From Symsagittifera roscoffensis (Eukaryota; Xenacoelomorpha; Acoela; Convolutidae), in NCBI RefSeq assembly GCF_963678635.1, contig NC_087066.1, positions 1,076,201 to 1,140,200 on the forward strand: DNA of 64,000 nt, written 5' to 3'. Every line of letters starts with the position of its first letter. Position 1 is the first letter of the stretch. A program made the position numbers and the translations under genes. The notes below the pieces were generated by a model. That model was given only the letters and a program-made list of their open reading frames with translations. It had not been told where the DNA came from and made no database searches. Below are positions 11,801-26,800 of the stretch, in pieces.

Positions 11801-14800
11801 ATTGAGCGAGATCTTCTGGTGCGCTTTCTCTCACATTTTCACCCTATCCTCACAAATTAATACATAAGTTGTCCTTTCTTCAGACAAAAGAGTTAAAGCC
11901 AACAACGCGATTAGCCACTCAAGCTTCAAATAAACTTCGCTTCATTCTTCCTTTCATCCAGGGCTGGTTTAAAAAGGTTAACAAGTATTTCATACGTTTT
12001 AAATTATTCAAAAATTTTTAACAGGAAAATTTTATTCGCCGATATATGTGACATATATTCATCTCGGACTTCGGGGCAACGTTCTAAAACCCACTTCAAT
12101 GCTTTCCTCTATTCAGAGTTGGTCAACTGTCGAGCCTCAAACATTGTATGCAAAACATTATCTGCAAATCTTTTATCTGCCAGCCAAAATATACAATTGT
12201 GTAGCAGCTCACGCTCACTTCTTACGAGATTATACACCTGTTTTAAAAACAGCAAAAATGGCCTTGTTTTCAAGCTTTCGAAACCGAGTTTCAAAACATT
12301 CTGAGTTAAATCGTAAGAACCACGCTTTCATCGGAATAAGAATTCAGAACACTTTGAAACAGAAACAATGTTATCTTTCATAAATCAATCAAACCATTCA
12401 ACTTTAAGTGGAAACAAAATTTCGATGAAAAAAAACGAAAGCAAAATCAAAACCAACATGATAAGAAGTCAATCTCAGCCCCACATGAACAAGGGAACAA
12501 CGACGTATTAATCAGAAGCTTTAAGAGAAGAAAAGCACAAAGAAAATACAAAAAGATCTGATTGGACTTTCCGGTATTGGACACCGTATTTAAGGCTGTG
12601 TAAATTGACCACACACCCTCCTATAGTGTAATCAGCTATATGTATATCCCTCGAAGAACTAATTCTGACAGAATCATTCAACTAACAATCAATATAGCCA
12701 ACATACAGCTAAGGTAACAAACGTAAATGATCAAAGGAAAGTAGAAAACACTACCAAACATTTTTCTTACTATTTCTTACTCCATTTCTTTTCAACTTTC
12801 ATGCAAGAATCTACGTCAGCTTAGAGCTCTTTCGATTTCAAAAATCAATTTGAAAAAACTGATCATTAGGTGTTTTTAAAGCTGAATTTCTGAATTAAAT
12901 CCACGAGTGAAACTTAGAAATGACGCCACATTTCCAGCCATGCATACATTCTTATTGGAGAGCTATTCAACCATTTCAACTCAGATACACGTTTTTTGAA
13001 GGTCGATGTTATGCACCAGGTAAGGAACTTCAAATCGAAATCAAATGGTGATAGATGTGAAAAACAGTGAAGTCAATTAGGAATATTCGTGAATTATACA
13101 AAATGTCACTAAGAAGAACGGGTTCCTTCCCCAAATCGAACAACAAAGACCTAACAGAACGCCAACTTTAACACGGAGCCGAAGCGGAGGTTAGCACCAA
13201 CAGCGATACAACACAAACAAAACAAACATGTCAAAAAACATTATCCAATATTTTCACTCGTTTCTCTGTGCTGAAGTTTATTTTGGTGAAAAACACGTCA
13301 CCAAACGCAATTGGCACCGTTAAATTAGTAATTGTCGCAATTATTCTTGAGAAACTTTTTTTTGATTGATGTGGTACAGCACATACTGCATGTGCAGTAA
13401 CCATGTTAACCTCGCTGCACACTAACTCATATCGGTATCTGTAATTATATATATTGTTATTAAGTTATGTCAAGGTCACGCAGTGTTGATCGCTGTTTAG
13501 ACTTTAGTTAGTTGTTGAGCTCTGCGTACCAAGATACGTTTATCGAGCTGGTCCACGGAACCGTAGATCATGAAAGAAAACAAAGTTTCGGTTTGAATTA
13601 AACTCTTGAAACTATATCATTTTCAATTGAGCTTATAGCATTACATCACCTTACCACATGGCGCAGCCAGCAGGATTCATGGCACAGGATAACCGAACGG
13701 ACATGGGTAGCCCAGTGTTCTGGACCTCAGCTAGCTCGGATCAACCGTGGAATTTCAAAATTTGGTTGGATCAATTTATGCTAGCAGTGACGGTCAAAGA
13801 AAGTGTGAATCCTGAGATATTACTAGAAGAACCGAAAGAAGTAATTGATGAGCCAATGCCCCGCCCTGAAACTCCAGGAGAAAATGAAACTGCCCAGGCA
13901 GTAACGGATCGGGAGGCGAGAGATAGACTAAGAAGTGACAGAGTAATACTCGAAAACGAAGAGAGAAGGGAACGAGGACTCAAGGTAGGACATAATCTGT
14001 TTTACAACGAAGTTCAAAAACGACTTACGTGTCGTTTAATTCTGGCGTTAGGCACAGAAGGAAAGAAAAAATTCGTACAGAAAAATGCACATATTGAAAT
14101 ATCAAAATTTGAGTTCAGAGATATGGTGAGATTGGCTAAAGTATCATTTGAATAGACGAAAAACATTAGGTACGAGAGATACAGATTATTCACCAGGACA
14201 CAAGAATCCAGAGAGACATTGGAGTCTTTTCATGCGGCTTTAACTGCACAAGCAGCTACGGCCGAATTGGGTGGATTGGAGAAAGAATTGGTGCGAGATC
14301 TATTCATATCACGAATGAAGAATACTGCACTTCAAGATACATTGACATTTGAAACTTTCGCACCAGATGAAGTACTCAAACGAGCTATTAAATTTGAACA
14401 AAGCAAGCAAACGACACAAGCGTTTCAGAAATCTGTAGTAGGAAGCTCAAAATGAGGACAATCCTCTGGGCCTCAGATTAAAATAAAACAACAGCCAATT
14501 ATGGCAGTTGGAAAAAAAAATCAGAATTATAGGAGATCGAATCGAGATCAATTCAAAAAGAAATGGAACAATAACAAAGACACAAAAACTAGAACTGAAA
14601 AAAACGTACCAGATGTGGCAAAACATTTGGAGAAGGACATCTGAAAGTTGTCCAGCTATGGGAAAAACGTGTAAAAGCTGTAATAAGCAAAACCATTTTG
14701 CAAAAACGTGTCGATCGAATGAAGTGAACGAGATTGCGGAAGAAAACTCTAGCTCAGAGGAAGAGTGCAACTTAATTCACAGTTTTGATTCCTGTGAGGA

Positions 14801-17800
14801 GTTTGAAATCATGGTGGTCGAACCCAGATTACATGATTCGCCTGGAAAAATTGTAAAAATAATATCAGGAGTCAAAGACAATGTGATAAAAGATACAAAA
14901 GATGTTCGAAAAAATGACAATAGAAGAGACCCAAAATCACACCAAATAAAAGCGTTGAAAGCGTTGGTAAGAATCGACAAACATATTATAAATATGACGA
15001 TCGATACGGGAAGTCCAGTATCGTTTCTGAATTGGACAACGGCAAAACAACTGATGGAGGGAGCTCCAAAGAAAAAATTCATCCCAGCTGAAGAACTGAA
15101 CCTGTCGACACAGTTTGTTGAATATAACAAGCAACCAATTCAAATACTAGGAGCATTATGTACTAGTATAAGGTCAGCGGGGTGGGAAGTGACATAAGAA
15201 CGTTATTAGTGACAGAACGCCGAGCACGATGTATTCTGGGATTAGATTTACAAGGAAGATTGGGAATACAGACGTCACAGAAATCTGCACCTTCACAAAA
15301 ATCCAGGTTTGACGTGCTACTGTGCGAGCAGTCGGAAGGTATGCAACATCAATTTAACCAAAAATTCCCGTCCCTATTTGATCAAAAAGGGGAATCAAAA
15401 AATCACGTGGTGAACACAGAATTCAAAAACCCACTATGCCCCATTCAAGAAAAAGGTAGGAGGATTCCTATACATATACAAGAAAAAATGCAAGCAGAAT
15501 TATCGAACTTGTTATCAGAGGGTCATATAACAAAACCTGACAAATGCACAAGTGACTGTTTCATTGCTCCAATAGTAATTACCGTAAAGAAAGACGATTC
15601 CATTATATTGGTGTTAGATGCAAAACCCATAAATAGGCAACTGTATAACAACAAATATCAGATGCCGAATGTGGACGAATTATTGGATGGAGTAAGCCAA
15701 ATAGTAACTGCCAATACAGCCGGTACGTTGTATTTCACGGTATTGGATTTGAATTACGCTTATAGTCAAGTTAGACTAAATGCTCAATTAGCGACAGTGA
15801 AAATAGTGGAACGGGGAAGAAATAGAGATCAAATGCTAGAACAAGTGACTGAAACGACATATCGGAGAACGAGAACAGTACAACGAGGACACGAATGAGA
15901 CAGTTCAGAGGATGATATGGATATCGCTAATCAGAAAAGGGATTCAGGACAATCAACATCAACAGCAACACATTCAGGGACCCCACAATCAGAACCCAAA
16001 AGGCTAATATCCTTCTGGGATTTAGTAGGGTCAGAAAGGGCAGACAAAGTGATACCGGGGAGTTTGCTGGAGTTAGAAGCGTCAACAGACATGTCCAGTC
16101 CACAGAAGAACATGCCAGAAAGAAACGATTTGAAAGTTATAGAAGTGGACCTTACGGCCGACAGCCCCATATCAAGCCCTGAGATTAGTCTAGTTGGGGG
16201 ACGGAAAAGCGAATGGAAACCCAGAAAAGAAGAATTCCGACAAGCAGAACAACTAGAAGACAATAACCTGCACAACTTGTCGAAGCTTTTCGACCGAAAC
16301 CTACATGCCGAACTAACAACGGAGGATACATGGATGGATAGATTAAGGAGAGTGATAGAACGGAAAAACCGCCACTCACTCGAGATGATGGGGCCCTATA
16401 CGAATTCACTCTGGCATCAAATGGCCGTTGTAGACGATTGCATCGTAGTAGATGGGAGATTAGCCGTTCCAGGACAACTGCGTCCTGCAGTGTTGAAACG
16501 AATTCACCGAGGCCACCCAGAAGCCATGTTGGACGTATCTCGATACCTGTGGTGGCCACATTTGCACAAAGATATTGTGAATATGGCAAAGGAATGTCGT
16601 AGCTGTACTCGCTATGGTAAGAACGTTAAAAATATCATACTAAAAAATGCGTCAAAATCACTTCCAGTGCTCACGCAGCCGGGGCAGGAACTGCAATTAG
16701 ATTATGCGGGCCCCTTAGAAGATAAAAAAGGGGAAGAAAATCTACCTGCTTACAGCTATAGATAGATATTCTAAATTTCCTTCAGTAAAAATCACAAAAT
16801 CGACTGGGGGAAAGTCATCGGTGAAATTTCTGCGTACTTATATTGATACACACGGAATACCTGAATCAATACGAACTGATCAGTCTTTGGGATTTAAAGG
16901 CAAAACAATGAAAAAGTTCTGTACTGAATATAATATCGAACAAAAATTCTGTCCGGTAGGGGACCACCGGGGATGTGGCCTGGTTGAGCGAACCATTCAA
17001 ACCATCAAACGAAGACTGGGAGTAATGTTATTGGATGAAAATGTCACATCAATAAAACTTGCTCTTAGCACAATAATTCGAGATCTTAGGTGGAGTAAGC
17101 AAAAAACAATAAAATGCTCTCCATTCGAAGCACAAGTGGACGACTTCCAAAAACAGAATTCAAAATATTAAGGGACAAGTTCATTAAAAACTCTGATCGT
17201 TTAGATAAGGAACACCTGGAGTGTTCAGCCCTCACCGCATCACAGTTGAAAAGACGGGTTGACCAGTCACGCGATAACGTCAAAATCGTAAAAAAGGGCC
17301 AAAACAGTAGAGAAGTCAGTCCTTCAAGTCAGAAGTAGAGTCAGCTAAAGACAGAGACCGGCCGAAAGCAATGAGGACATTATTAGAAGCGAACGCTCGT
17401 TGGAACGCGACCAGGAGGGATACGTCGGCTAACGATATTAAAAGAATAGTGGACGAAACGAGTACAATAAACCCAGAATTACGGAAAGAGCTCTTATATT
17501 CGTGGGAATACGGTTTCATTGAGGATAAGCCCGAAGAGGTGGAACCAAGCTCGACTAACCTTATGAGAAAGGATGGAGACAGAAAGAGTGGAAAGGCGTT
17601 AACAAACCCGTTGAAGGGGAAAGAACAATCAGAAACTCCACACACAGTAAAAACTGCTGCGGGGGCAATTTATAGAAATAGTGACATTACCCAATCAAAA
17701 ATCGACAGTTGTGATATGAGAGATAAAAGCCCGAAAAAGGATCAATCTAGACGAAGCCCACATGGAGATGAGCCGAAATCGAAATCAAAGAAAAAAGAAG

Positions 17801-20800
17801 GCGGGTCAAGGAAAAAGAACAACGACTACGAAGAAATGCCTGAGATACAGAAACGGTCGAACTTGGAAAATGCAGTGGAACTCTACCAAGATAGTCAACA
17901 AAATGTAACAGTGAAAGAATTAGAAGTGAACGGAGGCCTTAATTTGGCCGTAAAGAGAGCTGAGCCCAACAATGCCGGTCCAGTGCTGGGAAACGCAGGG
18001 GGCTCAGAACCCAAAGCTGCTGGGAAGGAGGATAAAAGCCAACGTGTCAAGAGGCTAGGAAACAGAAAGCTGCAGCAACAGCACGCCAGAGAAACCAGGC
18101 AGCTGAGGAAGAAACGAACAAATTGTCAACTCCAGAGAAAGCCTGTACTTTAAGTACATCCACTACTAAAAAAGAAATTAAGGATAAACGTAAGGAAATC
18201 ACCCGAAATAGTTCAGCAGAAAAGATATTGGAGACGTTCCAAAGCGGAGTTCAAAAAGAGGCAGAAACAATTCTGAAAAATGCGGACATGAGCGGCGAGG
18301 AAGGAAGCAATGGGCCTCCAGGTTTTTCAGATGAATCGGGTGAGAGTGAAGTACCGGTTAGACGCAGCGGAAGACAGACAAAAAACAAAGGCCCAATTCG
18401 TTTCGGAAATCCTGTTAAACATTCTATTAAATTAATTACGACAGATCAAGATATAAGAGATCTTAACAAAGCAGCGCTAGAGCAATACAGAGTCAAACTA
18501 GCAACGTTCAAATCTGATGTCAACAAGCCGGTAGAGACGAAATTGGGATTGCTCGAAAAACATCTCTTTCGTCGGAAGTTTGGAAGCGAGGCACTGGATA
18601 TTACGAAGACCTGGAATGCTGCATGGCGGGTCCCACTATATTTTGATGAAGACGAAATAGAAGATCAGAATAGAACAGAGAAAAAGTGAAGAATGAGTGC
18701 ATCAAGAAAAACTCAAAATCCGTTGAAAACTAATTAAACTGAGTATTAAAACTCTTAGTTATTTAAATTTTATATGTATACTATATAAAATTTAGTTATT
18801 CCAAGGGGAGTGTGGTACAGCACATACTGTATGTGCAGTAACCATGTTAACCTCGCTGCACACTAACCTTGGAACTCATATCGGTATCTGTAATTATATA
18901 TATTGTTATTAAGTTATGTCAAGGTCACGCAGTGTTGATCGCTGTTTAGTTTAGTTAGTTGTTGAGCTCTGCGTACCAAGATACGTTTATCGAGCTGGTT
19001 CACGGAACCGTAGATCATGAAAGAAAACAAAGTTTCGGTTTGAATTAAACTCTTGAAACGATATATTTTGAATTGAGCTTATAGCATTACATCACCTTAC
19101 CACAATGGAAAATGGATTAATATTTCTTAATTTTTTTTTGAATTTTTTTCAAAATAATTAACCTGTATCTGAATAACTCTGCGTTATCACCATGAAACAA
19201 TTAACAATGAAATTGGCCGAATTAAAGAGAAGAACGTGAATCAAACGGGCTTCATAATGAAACCACATTTGATCCTCTACGAGCTTTCTTTTTGACTTAA
19301 ATAGTCAAAACTGACTGGAGATAAAACGAGCAGAATCCAAAGCTCCTTTACACTCAACGAATTGCCGGAACAATTAATTGAAACATAGCCGACAGACAGT
19401 TGGACAAGAGTCAATGAACTCAAATAAACAGAAAAAATACTGACTTTTAAAGAAACTTTCGAATTTCAAAGAAAAAAATAGATTGCCTTACCTTTCAATT
19501 TTAAGAAAAACTTACCACTGCTTAAGAAAAATTTATAATTGCTTTTTTGCTTAAGTTAACTGAATTTGAAGCAACAGGTTGATAGGTAAAGTCTTTATTT
19601 CGCTGGGAAATCTAAAAACTAAATTCCACTTTCGAAACTAGAATTCGATCACGTTTTTTTGACCTTTACACTTTTGCTGTTCGATAAAGGATTTTGCCTT
19701 CCTTACAACAAAAAAATGAACTGAATTTAAAAAGATATTAAAAGTCAAACCGCAAAAAAAGTAAATTTGAGCCTGAATAAATTTTAAGAGTTTTCCTAAA
19801 AAAACCATCGCGACCTATGTGAGAATCTGAACGTCCAAAAATCAAAAATTTCCAACTAGTTTTTCTCGACACTGAGAAATGTATCAAACTTTTTAAATTT
19901 CGTTCGAATCAAGACTGAAAGGGCTTTAATATAATATATTAATCGACCCAATCTGATTATTATTTGCGTGGAAAATAAAAAACTAAACACCCGAATACAA
20001 AGTTTCTCCACACTTTTCAAATGATCGGAACAAAAATTTCATACTTGAGCATGCTAAAAATTGAATACCTCCTGAAAGACAAAACAAACAACTACATTCA
20101 TTGACAATTCTTGGTTAGATTTTGCGCAATTCTTGATTGTCTAAAAAAAGCCGAAACGACCCATTTCTTGGTTAAATTTTTGTGCCCGCAATTCGCAAAA
20201 AAGTTGCACCATATTAATTCTGCTACAACTCACTGCAACTTTCATTTTCATCATTTTTTACCTAAATTCAAACCAATTTGAGAAAACGCATGATAAATTT
20301 CAAGTTCTGTGCGTTTGTATGTGAGTTGTTTTCCGCATCGTTGCATCTTGCATGTGAGTTGATTTAAAGCTAACACGGTAGAGTAAAAAGCTGATAATAT
20401 CACCAGCATTTCACCCCACCGCGTAAGCTTAGAATCATGCCTGTTTACACGACATAAATCTATAAAAACAAGTCGTTAACCTCGAAAAATTTGCTTTGTT
20501 ATGATTTGATAACACTGGCGAATGCCAAGCGTAATTACCTTGAAATTACTGAGGCAGAGTCACTTGGAGTTCTACTTGGGAAAAAATTTCAAGCAAACCC
20601 ATGGACCAAAATTTTATGCAAGAAAAATCATGATGTATATTATGTGTTCATGGGTTTGTTCAAAAAACTTTTTAAATAGTCAAGAACTTTCTTTCAAAAG
20701 GGAAGGCTCTTGTGCTTTACCAAAATTTTTAAGAACTTCAAAAAATGCAAAAAACATCACGTTAGTACAGGGCAGAATAGTACTGTTATCACCCGAGAGA

Positions 20801-23800
20801 TAGAAGCAGAAGGATAAATAATCAAACAGTCTTTAAAGTGGAAATAGCATCAAATATTGTTTGTTCCAATGTAAGAGAAGCAGCATTGACACATGGGGAT
20901 GTTACTTACAGGTGGTCGCTTAGTCGCAAAACTCGAACCCGTCTACAAACATAATCAACAAGACATAACCTAACTATATTAATGCGAGTCATAGTTTGAG
21001 CATACGTACCCGCACTGACAAAAATGGATTAGGATCAATCTTAGTATGAAAAAAGTACGTTGACTAAAATTAAATCGATTTTAGTATGCAAAAAAGTACG
21101 TTGATTAAAATTAGGTCGATTTTAGTATGAAAAAAGTACGAATATTAAATTAAAGAGATGAAGATTGATTTGGATCGATTTAAAATCGATTTAAATTGAT
21201 CTTAAATCCCAGCTAAAAAAATTGATCCAAATCGATTTTAATTCAATTTAAATGCATTTTTTCCAGTCTGAATTTGATTTTTATTTTTAAGGGGATTAAA
21301 CGGATTTAAATCGATTTTTTTCATTCGAGTCTTATCGGTTTCAAATTTTAATTGCATTTACTTTTTGCCTATCATTTTTCATTTTACATCCATAGCGTAT
21401 TGTAGCATAAAAAGACCAAATAAAAAGACCAAAATATCGATAAAACTCTTTTCTTGATTAGTTTCATGAGTTGTTGCTTAAAATCTGATTTACTTTCATG
21501 ATTTTCTATGATTTTATTGCATATTATTGAGATAAACAGTTTAATTTTACCTAACCCTTTTCTGGTTTGTTACACAAGATTTTGCCCATAATCTGATTTA
21601 CAATGGTTTTCTATGAATTTATTGCACATTTTTGAGTTTAAAACCTGATTTATGTGGATCATTTTATTGAATTCTATAATATCTGGCACGAGTGTTTATG
21701 TTTAAAAAATCGACAATAAAAAATGGCAACATTTTTTTGAAGGGTATGTTTTTTTCGCCGTGTTAGCAAAAAATCGATTTTACTGTGTCGGAAAATCCAT
21801 CGAAATCGATTTAAATCGATTTTTTAGACACTTATATCGATTTAAAATTTTCAAAAAGGTCGATTTAAAATGGATTTAAGTGAGATTCGGATGGATTTTA
21901 GTGAGTCGGAAAATCCATCGAAATCGATTTTTTAGAGAGTTAAATTGATTTAAAATTTTCAAAAAGATCGATTTATATCGATTTAAAATCCATTTAGGTT
22001 CGTAAATGTACATGGTTAATCGATTTGGATTGATTTAAAATCGATTTAAAATCAATTTAAATCGACCGGAAACCATTTCTGTCATGGCGGGTAGATTGTA
22101 ACATAGCAAACTGACAGTGCGAAAAGAGTAATCAACGCAAGAAAAAAATATGTGCCCTTGAAGCTCTTTGAAATTCAAGAACAACGGCTAAGAAAATTGA
22201 GGAAACTGGATCATTAGTTAACTTTTTAATTACACTGGGAAATCTGAAAACTAAATTCCACTGTCAAAACTAGAGGTCGACCACATTTTTCGGGACCAAG
22301 TTAACATCCTCCCCCCAAAGCTAGCAATTTTCAGCCAATCAGAATTGAGCATTTTACATGGGGGGGGGGGTCACTTGATCCATTTTTCGTGACCTTTGAA
22401 CTTTCGCTGTTCGATAGTGGAGTTTGCCTTCTTTTTTTAAAAGAAATCAAAAGTCAAGCCGCGAAAAAGTAACTTTGAGCCTGAACAAATTTTAAGGATT
22501 TCCTGAAAATCATCGCGACCTATATAAGAGTCTGAACTATGCTCATCGACTCTTAAAAACGACAAAAATTTAAGAAAACACGATCAATGGACAATTTTTT
22601 ATTACACTGGGAGTTGTGAGTAGTTTAAATCTGTTTCGCGCCATTTGAACTTGAGCTACTATAAAGCGAATGTTGCTTATCTTTGACCAGATGAAACTGA
22701 ATTTAAAAATGAATGGAAAGCAAAAAACGGAAAACTTGTGCGGCAAAAAAATCAACGTAAGAAGGCTGCGTCAATGAGAAAATTGAGTATCTAAAGAGTT
22801 CACGCTGCATTTCGTAAACACAAATGCAATAAAAAGCCTTCAAACTTGAGAAAAAACAATAAGTAGGTACACTTTTTAAAAAAAGAGTTAGCCGATAGCA
22901 GAAACAGACTTCTAGAATGCGAGAATGCATTCGCAACTGCGGCATATACCCGATTGTCCTAGGTAACTAACACACGCTCTAATAGAAAATACCGATTTCC
23001 AATCATTGTGCTTCACTAAAGCGGATAAAACACATGCAATTGAGTTCGGACAGTACACAAATACTCAAACTGAACAAAAATATGCGCAAAGGAAGTGGGA
23101 AAAGTGAAATCATAGTATTCAATAAAGCTTTGCAGAATGGCACTTCAAAAATTTTTTTTGAGAATTTGGGCATGGCAGCACGTCACTTCACCTTAAAACG
23201 CAAGATATAGAAGTTAATTAATATAAAATCGCAAATGTAAGACAAGGTGACCGAGGAATTCCTTTCAATTCGATCCGCGCCAGGTACTCTAAAACGATTT
23301 TGAACAGTTTGAAAAAGCTCGTACAGTTCAGAGAAACTATTACTATACCTCGATCATACAGTTTGGAGAAAGTATTATAATACCTCGATCATTCAGTTTG
23401 GAGAAACTATTAATATACCTCGATCATACAGTTTGGAGAAACTATTATTATACCTCGATCAAAGTTTGGAGAAACTATTATTATGACTCGATCATACAGT
23501 TTGGAGAAACTATTTTTATATCTCGATCATAGTTTGGAGAGACTATTAATACACCTCGATCATACAGTTTGGAAAAACTATTATTATACCTCGATCATAC
23601 AGTTCGGAGAAACTATTATACCTCGATCATTCATTTGAGAAACTATTATTATACCTCGATCAAACAGTTTGGAGAAAGTATTATTAAACCTCGATCATAC
23701 AGTTTGGAGAAACTATTATTATACCTCGATCACACAGTTTGGAAAAACTATTATTATACCTCGATCATACAGTTTGGGAAAACTATTATTATACCTCGAT

Positions 23801-26800
23801 CATACAGTTTGGAGAAACTATTATACCTCGATCATTCATTTGAGAAACTTTTATTATACCTCGATCAAAGAGTTTGGAGAAACTATTTATAAAGCTCGAT
23901 CAGACAGTTTGCAGAAACTACTATTATATCTCGATCAAAGTTTGGAGAAACTATTATTAAACCTCGATCATACAATTTGGAGAAACTACTCTTCTACCTC
24001 GATCATAGTTTGGAGAGACTACTATTATACCTCGATCATAGCTCTGAGAAACTATTATTATACCTCGATCAAAGTTTGAAGAAACTAATATTTTACCTCG
24101 ATCATACAGTTTGGAGAAACTATTATTATACCTCGATCATACAGTTTGGAGAAACTATTATTATACCTCGATCAGACAGTTTGGAGAAACTACTATTATA
24201 TCTCGATCAAAGTTTGAAGAAACTATCATTAAACCTCGATCATACAGTTTGGAGAAACTATTATTATACCTCGATCACACAGTTTGGAAAAACTATTATT
24301 ATACCTCGATAATATTTTGGAGAATCTTATTAGAACTCGATCATACAGTTTGGAGAAACTACTAGTATACCTCGATCGAAGTTTGGAGAAACTATAAATA
24401 TACTTCGATCATAAAGTTTCGAGAAACTATTATTATACCTCGATCATAGTTTGGAGAGACTGTTATTATACCTCGATCATAGCTTGTAGAAACTATTATT
24501 ATACCTCGATCATACAGTTTGGAGAAACTAGTATTATACGTCGATCACACAGTTTGGAAAAACTATTATTTTACCTCGATCATACAGTTTGGAAAAACTA
24601 TTATTATACCTCGATCATACAGTTTGGAGAAACTATTATATCTCGATCATTCATTTGAGAAACTATTATTATACCTCGATCAAACAGTTTGGAAAACTAT
24701 TTATATACCTCGATCAGACAGTTTGCAGAAACTACTATTATAGCTCGATCAAAGTTTGGAGAAACTATTATTAAACCTCGATCATACAATTTGGAGAAAC
24801 TATTACTATACCTCCATCATAATTTGGAGAGACTACTATTAAACCTCGATCATAGCTCTGAGAAACTATTATTATACCTCGATCAAAGTTTGAAGAAACT
24901 TTTATTATACCTCGATCATACAGTTTGGAGAAACTATTATTATACCTCGATCATACAGTTTGGAGAAACTATTATTATACCTCGATCAGACAGTTTGGAG
25001 AAACTACTATTATATCTCGATCAAAGTTTGGAGAAACTATTATTAAACCTCGATCATACAGTTTGGAGAAACTATTATTATACCTCGATCACACAGTTTG
25101 GAAAAACAATTATTATACCTCGATAATAGTTTGGAGAATCTACTATGAGACCTCCATCATACAGTTTGGAGAAACTACTAGCATACCTCGATCGAAGTTT
25201 GGAGAAACTATAAATATACTTCGATCATACAGTTTGGAGAAACTATTATTATACCTCGATCATAGTTTAGAGAGACTATTATTACATCTCGATTATAGCT
25301 TGTAGAAACTATTATTATACCTCGATCATACAGTTTGGAGAAACTAGTATTATACGTCGATCACACAGTTTGGAAAAACTATAATTACACCCCGATCATA
25401 CAGTTTGGAGAAATATTGTTATACCTCGAGGATACAGTTTGAAGAAACTACTATTATACCTCGATCAAAGTTTGGAGAAACTATTTTTATACCTCGATCA
25501 TACAGTTTGGAGAAAACCTGAACAAAATCTGGTCGTTGTTTTGCTCGTGATTCCAAAATACAAGAGGATGAAAATTGTTGATTCATTTGAATAAGATGAT
25601 TCACGCAGAATTGATTAACAAGATGTATTTGTTCTTTGCTTGAAATTGACTCTTCATTTTTATTAGTAAAATGACACCAGAAAAATAGAACGATATGTTC
25701 TCTCTCCCACCCCGAGAAATAGGGGATAGGGAAGGGAAAATAGACTCACGCTGGCCAATTGGCTGCGGCTGCTTTTTTCTTTCTTAAATAGAATCAATCA
25801 CTCGCTAATAAAAAAAACACAGCCAACAGACTGTTGGAAGAAAGTTAATGAACGATCAATTCAGCAACCTCTTTCCATTCCCGCGCGGGGGGTGGGGGGG
25901 GGGGGTAGCTCATTAGGTACTTTCACCTATTTTCACAATATCAAAACTCAAATCACACATTCAAGAGTTTTAAAAATACTAAAACTGATGCATATAAAGC
26001 CGCCTTTTTTCTGTCTTAAATGAAAAAAGGCCTATTGCGTACAGTCCTAAGATAATTTGTTTTCAAAAATTTTTCTCAGCCGGTCAATCGATTGCGTGCT
26101 ATGAACACATATGGGGAGGGGGAGGGGGGATATATTGCTAAATTGACTGTTAACCGGAAAGCACCTTCTATTTCAAACACACAGCCACATAGCAGTCTTT
26201 CTTTCAGTGAGAAATTTGCTACTTGAAGGCACTTAGGAAATTCATTCCTATTTTACAGCTCGGCCGTTTACTAGGTTTTCCACAATTTCAAACTCGGTAG
26301 CGCATCAAATCAAACGAGGAACAAAAATACAGGCAAATTTGTTCATGCATCTCAACGGGGCAGTACAACAGTGCCGAAAATGAAAAGTTTGTTCAACAGT
26401 GCCGAAAATTTTAACAAATTTCAACATATTAAGTGCGGCAATCAAAAATTAAACAGCGATCGTTTACAATCTTGAGTCAAATTTTAAGACTTGAGCGAGA
26501 AAATTTGCAGCTTACACGTTTGGCGCCAAAATAATTTTTTACTTCGCAGTTGCAGACATATTGTCGCCAAAATTGGAGTGATGTTCTTTGATAATTAGCG
26601 CCAGTAATTTCCCCCTCTTTAGAAAATGCGTGTAAATTATTCTGAAATTTTCCCGCCTTTTTCGGCACTGTTGAACGCCTCCATCTCAGCCCAAAAATTA
26701 AAATAAATCTTCATTGAGGTTAAAATTGAACAAAACATTCTTGTTTATAGCTGCATGCATGGATGCATTTCTAACAGCTAGATGATTGCTTCTGTCAGGT

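Larger units (their letters stand above)
13370..19104 (+). mobile_element. Ty3/Gypsy-type LTR retrotransposon E1, defective
   Basis: This is a 5.7-kb element antisense to the V-ATPase gene, inside intron 11. It has near-identical LTRs of 289 and 294 bp (TGTGGTACAG...TTACCACA), a primer-binding-like site right after the 5' LTR, and a purine tract before the 3' LTR. The gene order is gag, protease, RT, integrase and a basic tail. The RT motif B-E region and RNase H are deleted, and stops and frameshifts break gag and pol. Flanking bases (…GATTGA and ATGGAA…) show no target duplication. Confidence 0.92.

Noticed and set aside
12048-12383. 111-codon plus-strand ORF in intron 11
   Set aside because: No motif, AT-rich, overlapping open frames on both strands; nothing to support it.
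13364-19110. Target-site duplication for E1
   Set aside because: Bases flanking the two LTRs (GATTGA and ATGGAA) do not match.
23569-25305. Several open frames of 60-145 codons in the minisatellite as genes
   Set aside because: They are frame-shifted readings of the same stop-free 35-bp unit, with no start context or splice structure.
23322-25515. Regular repeats resembling a CRISPR array
   Set aside because: Units are contiguous without unique spacers and the context is an intron of an animal gene.
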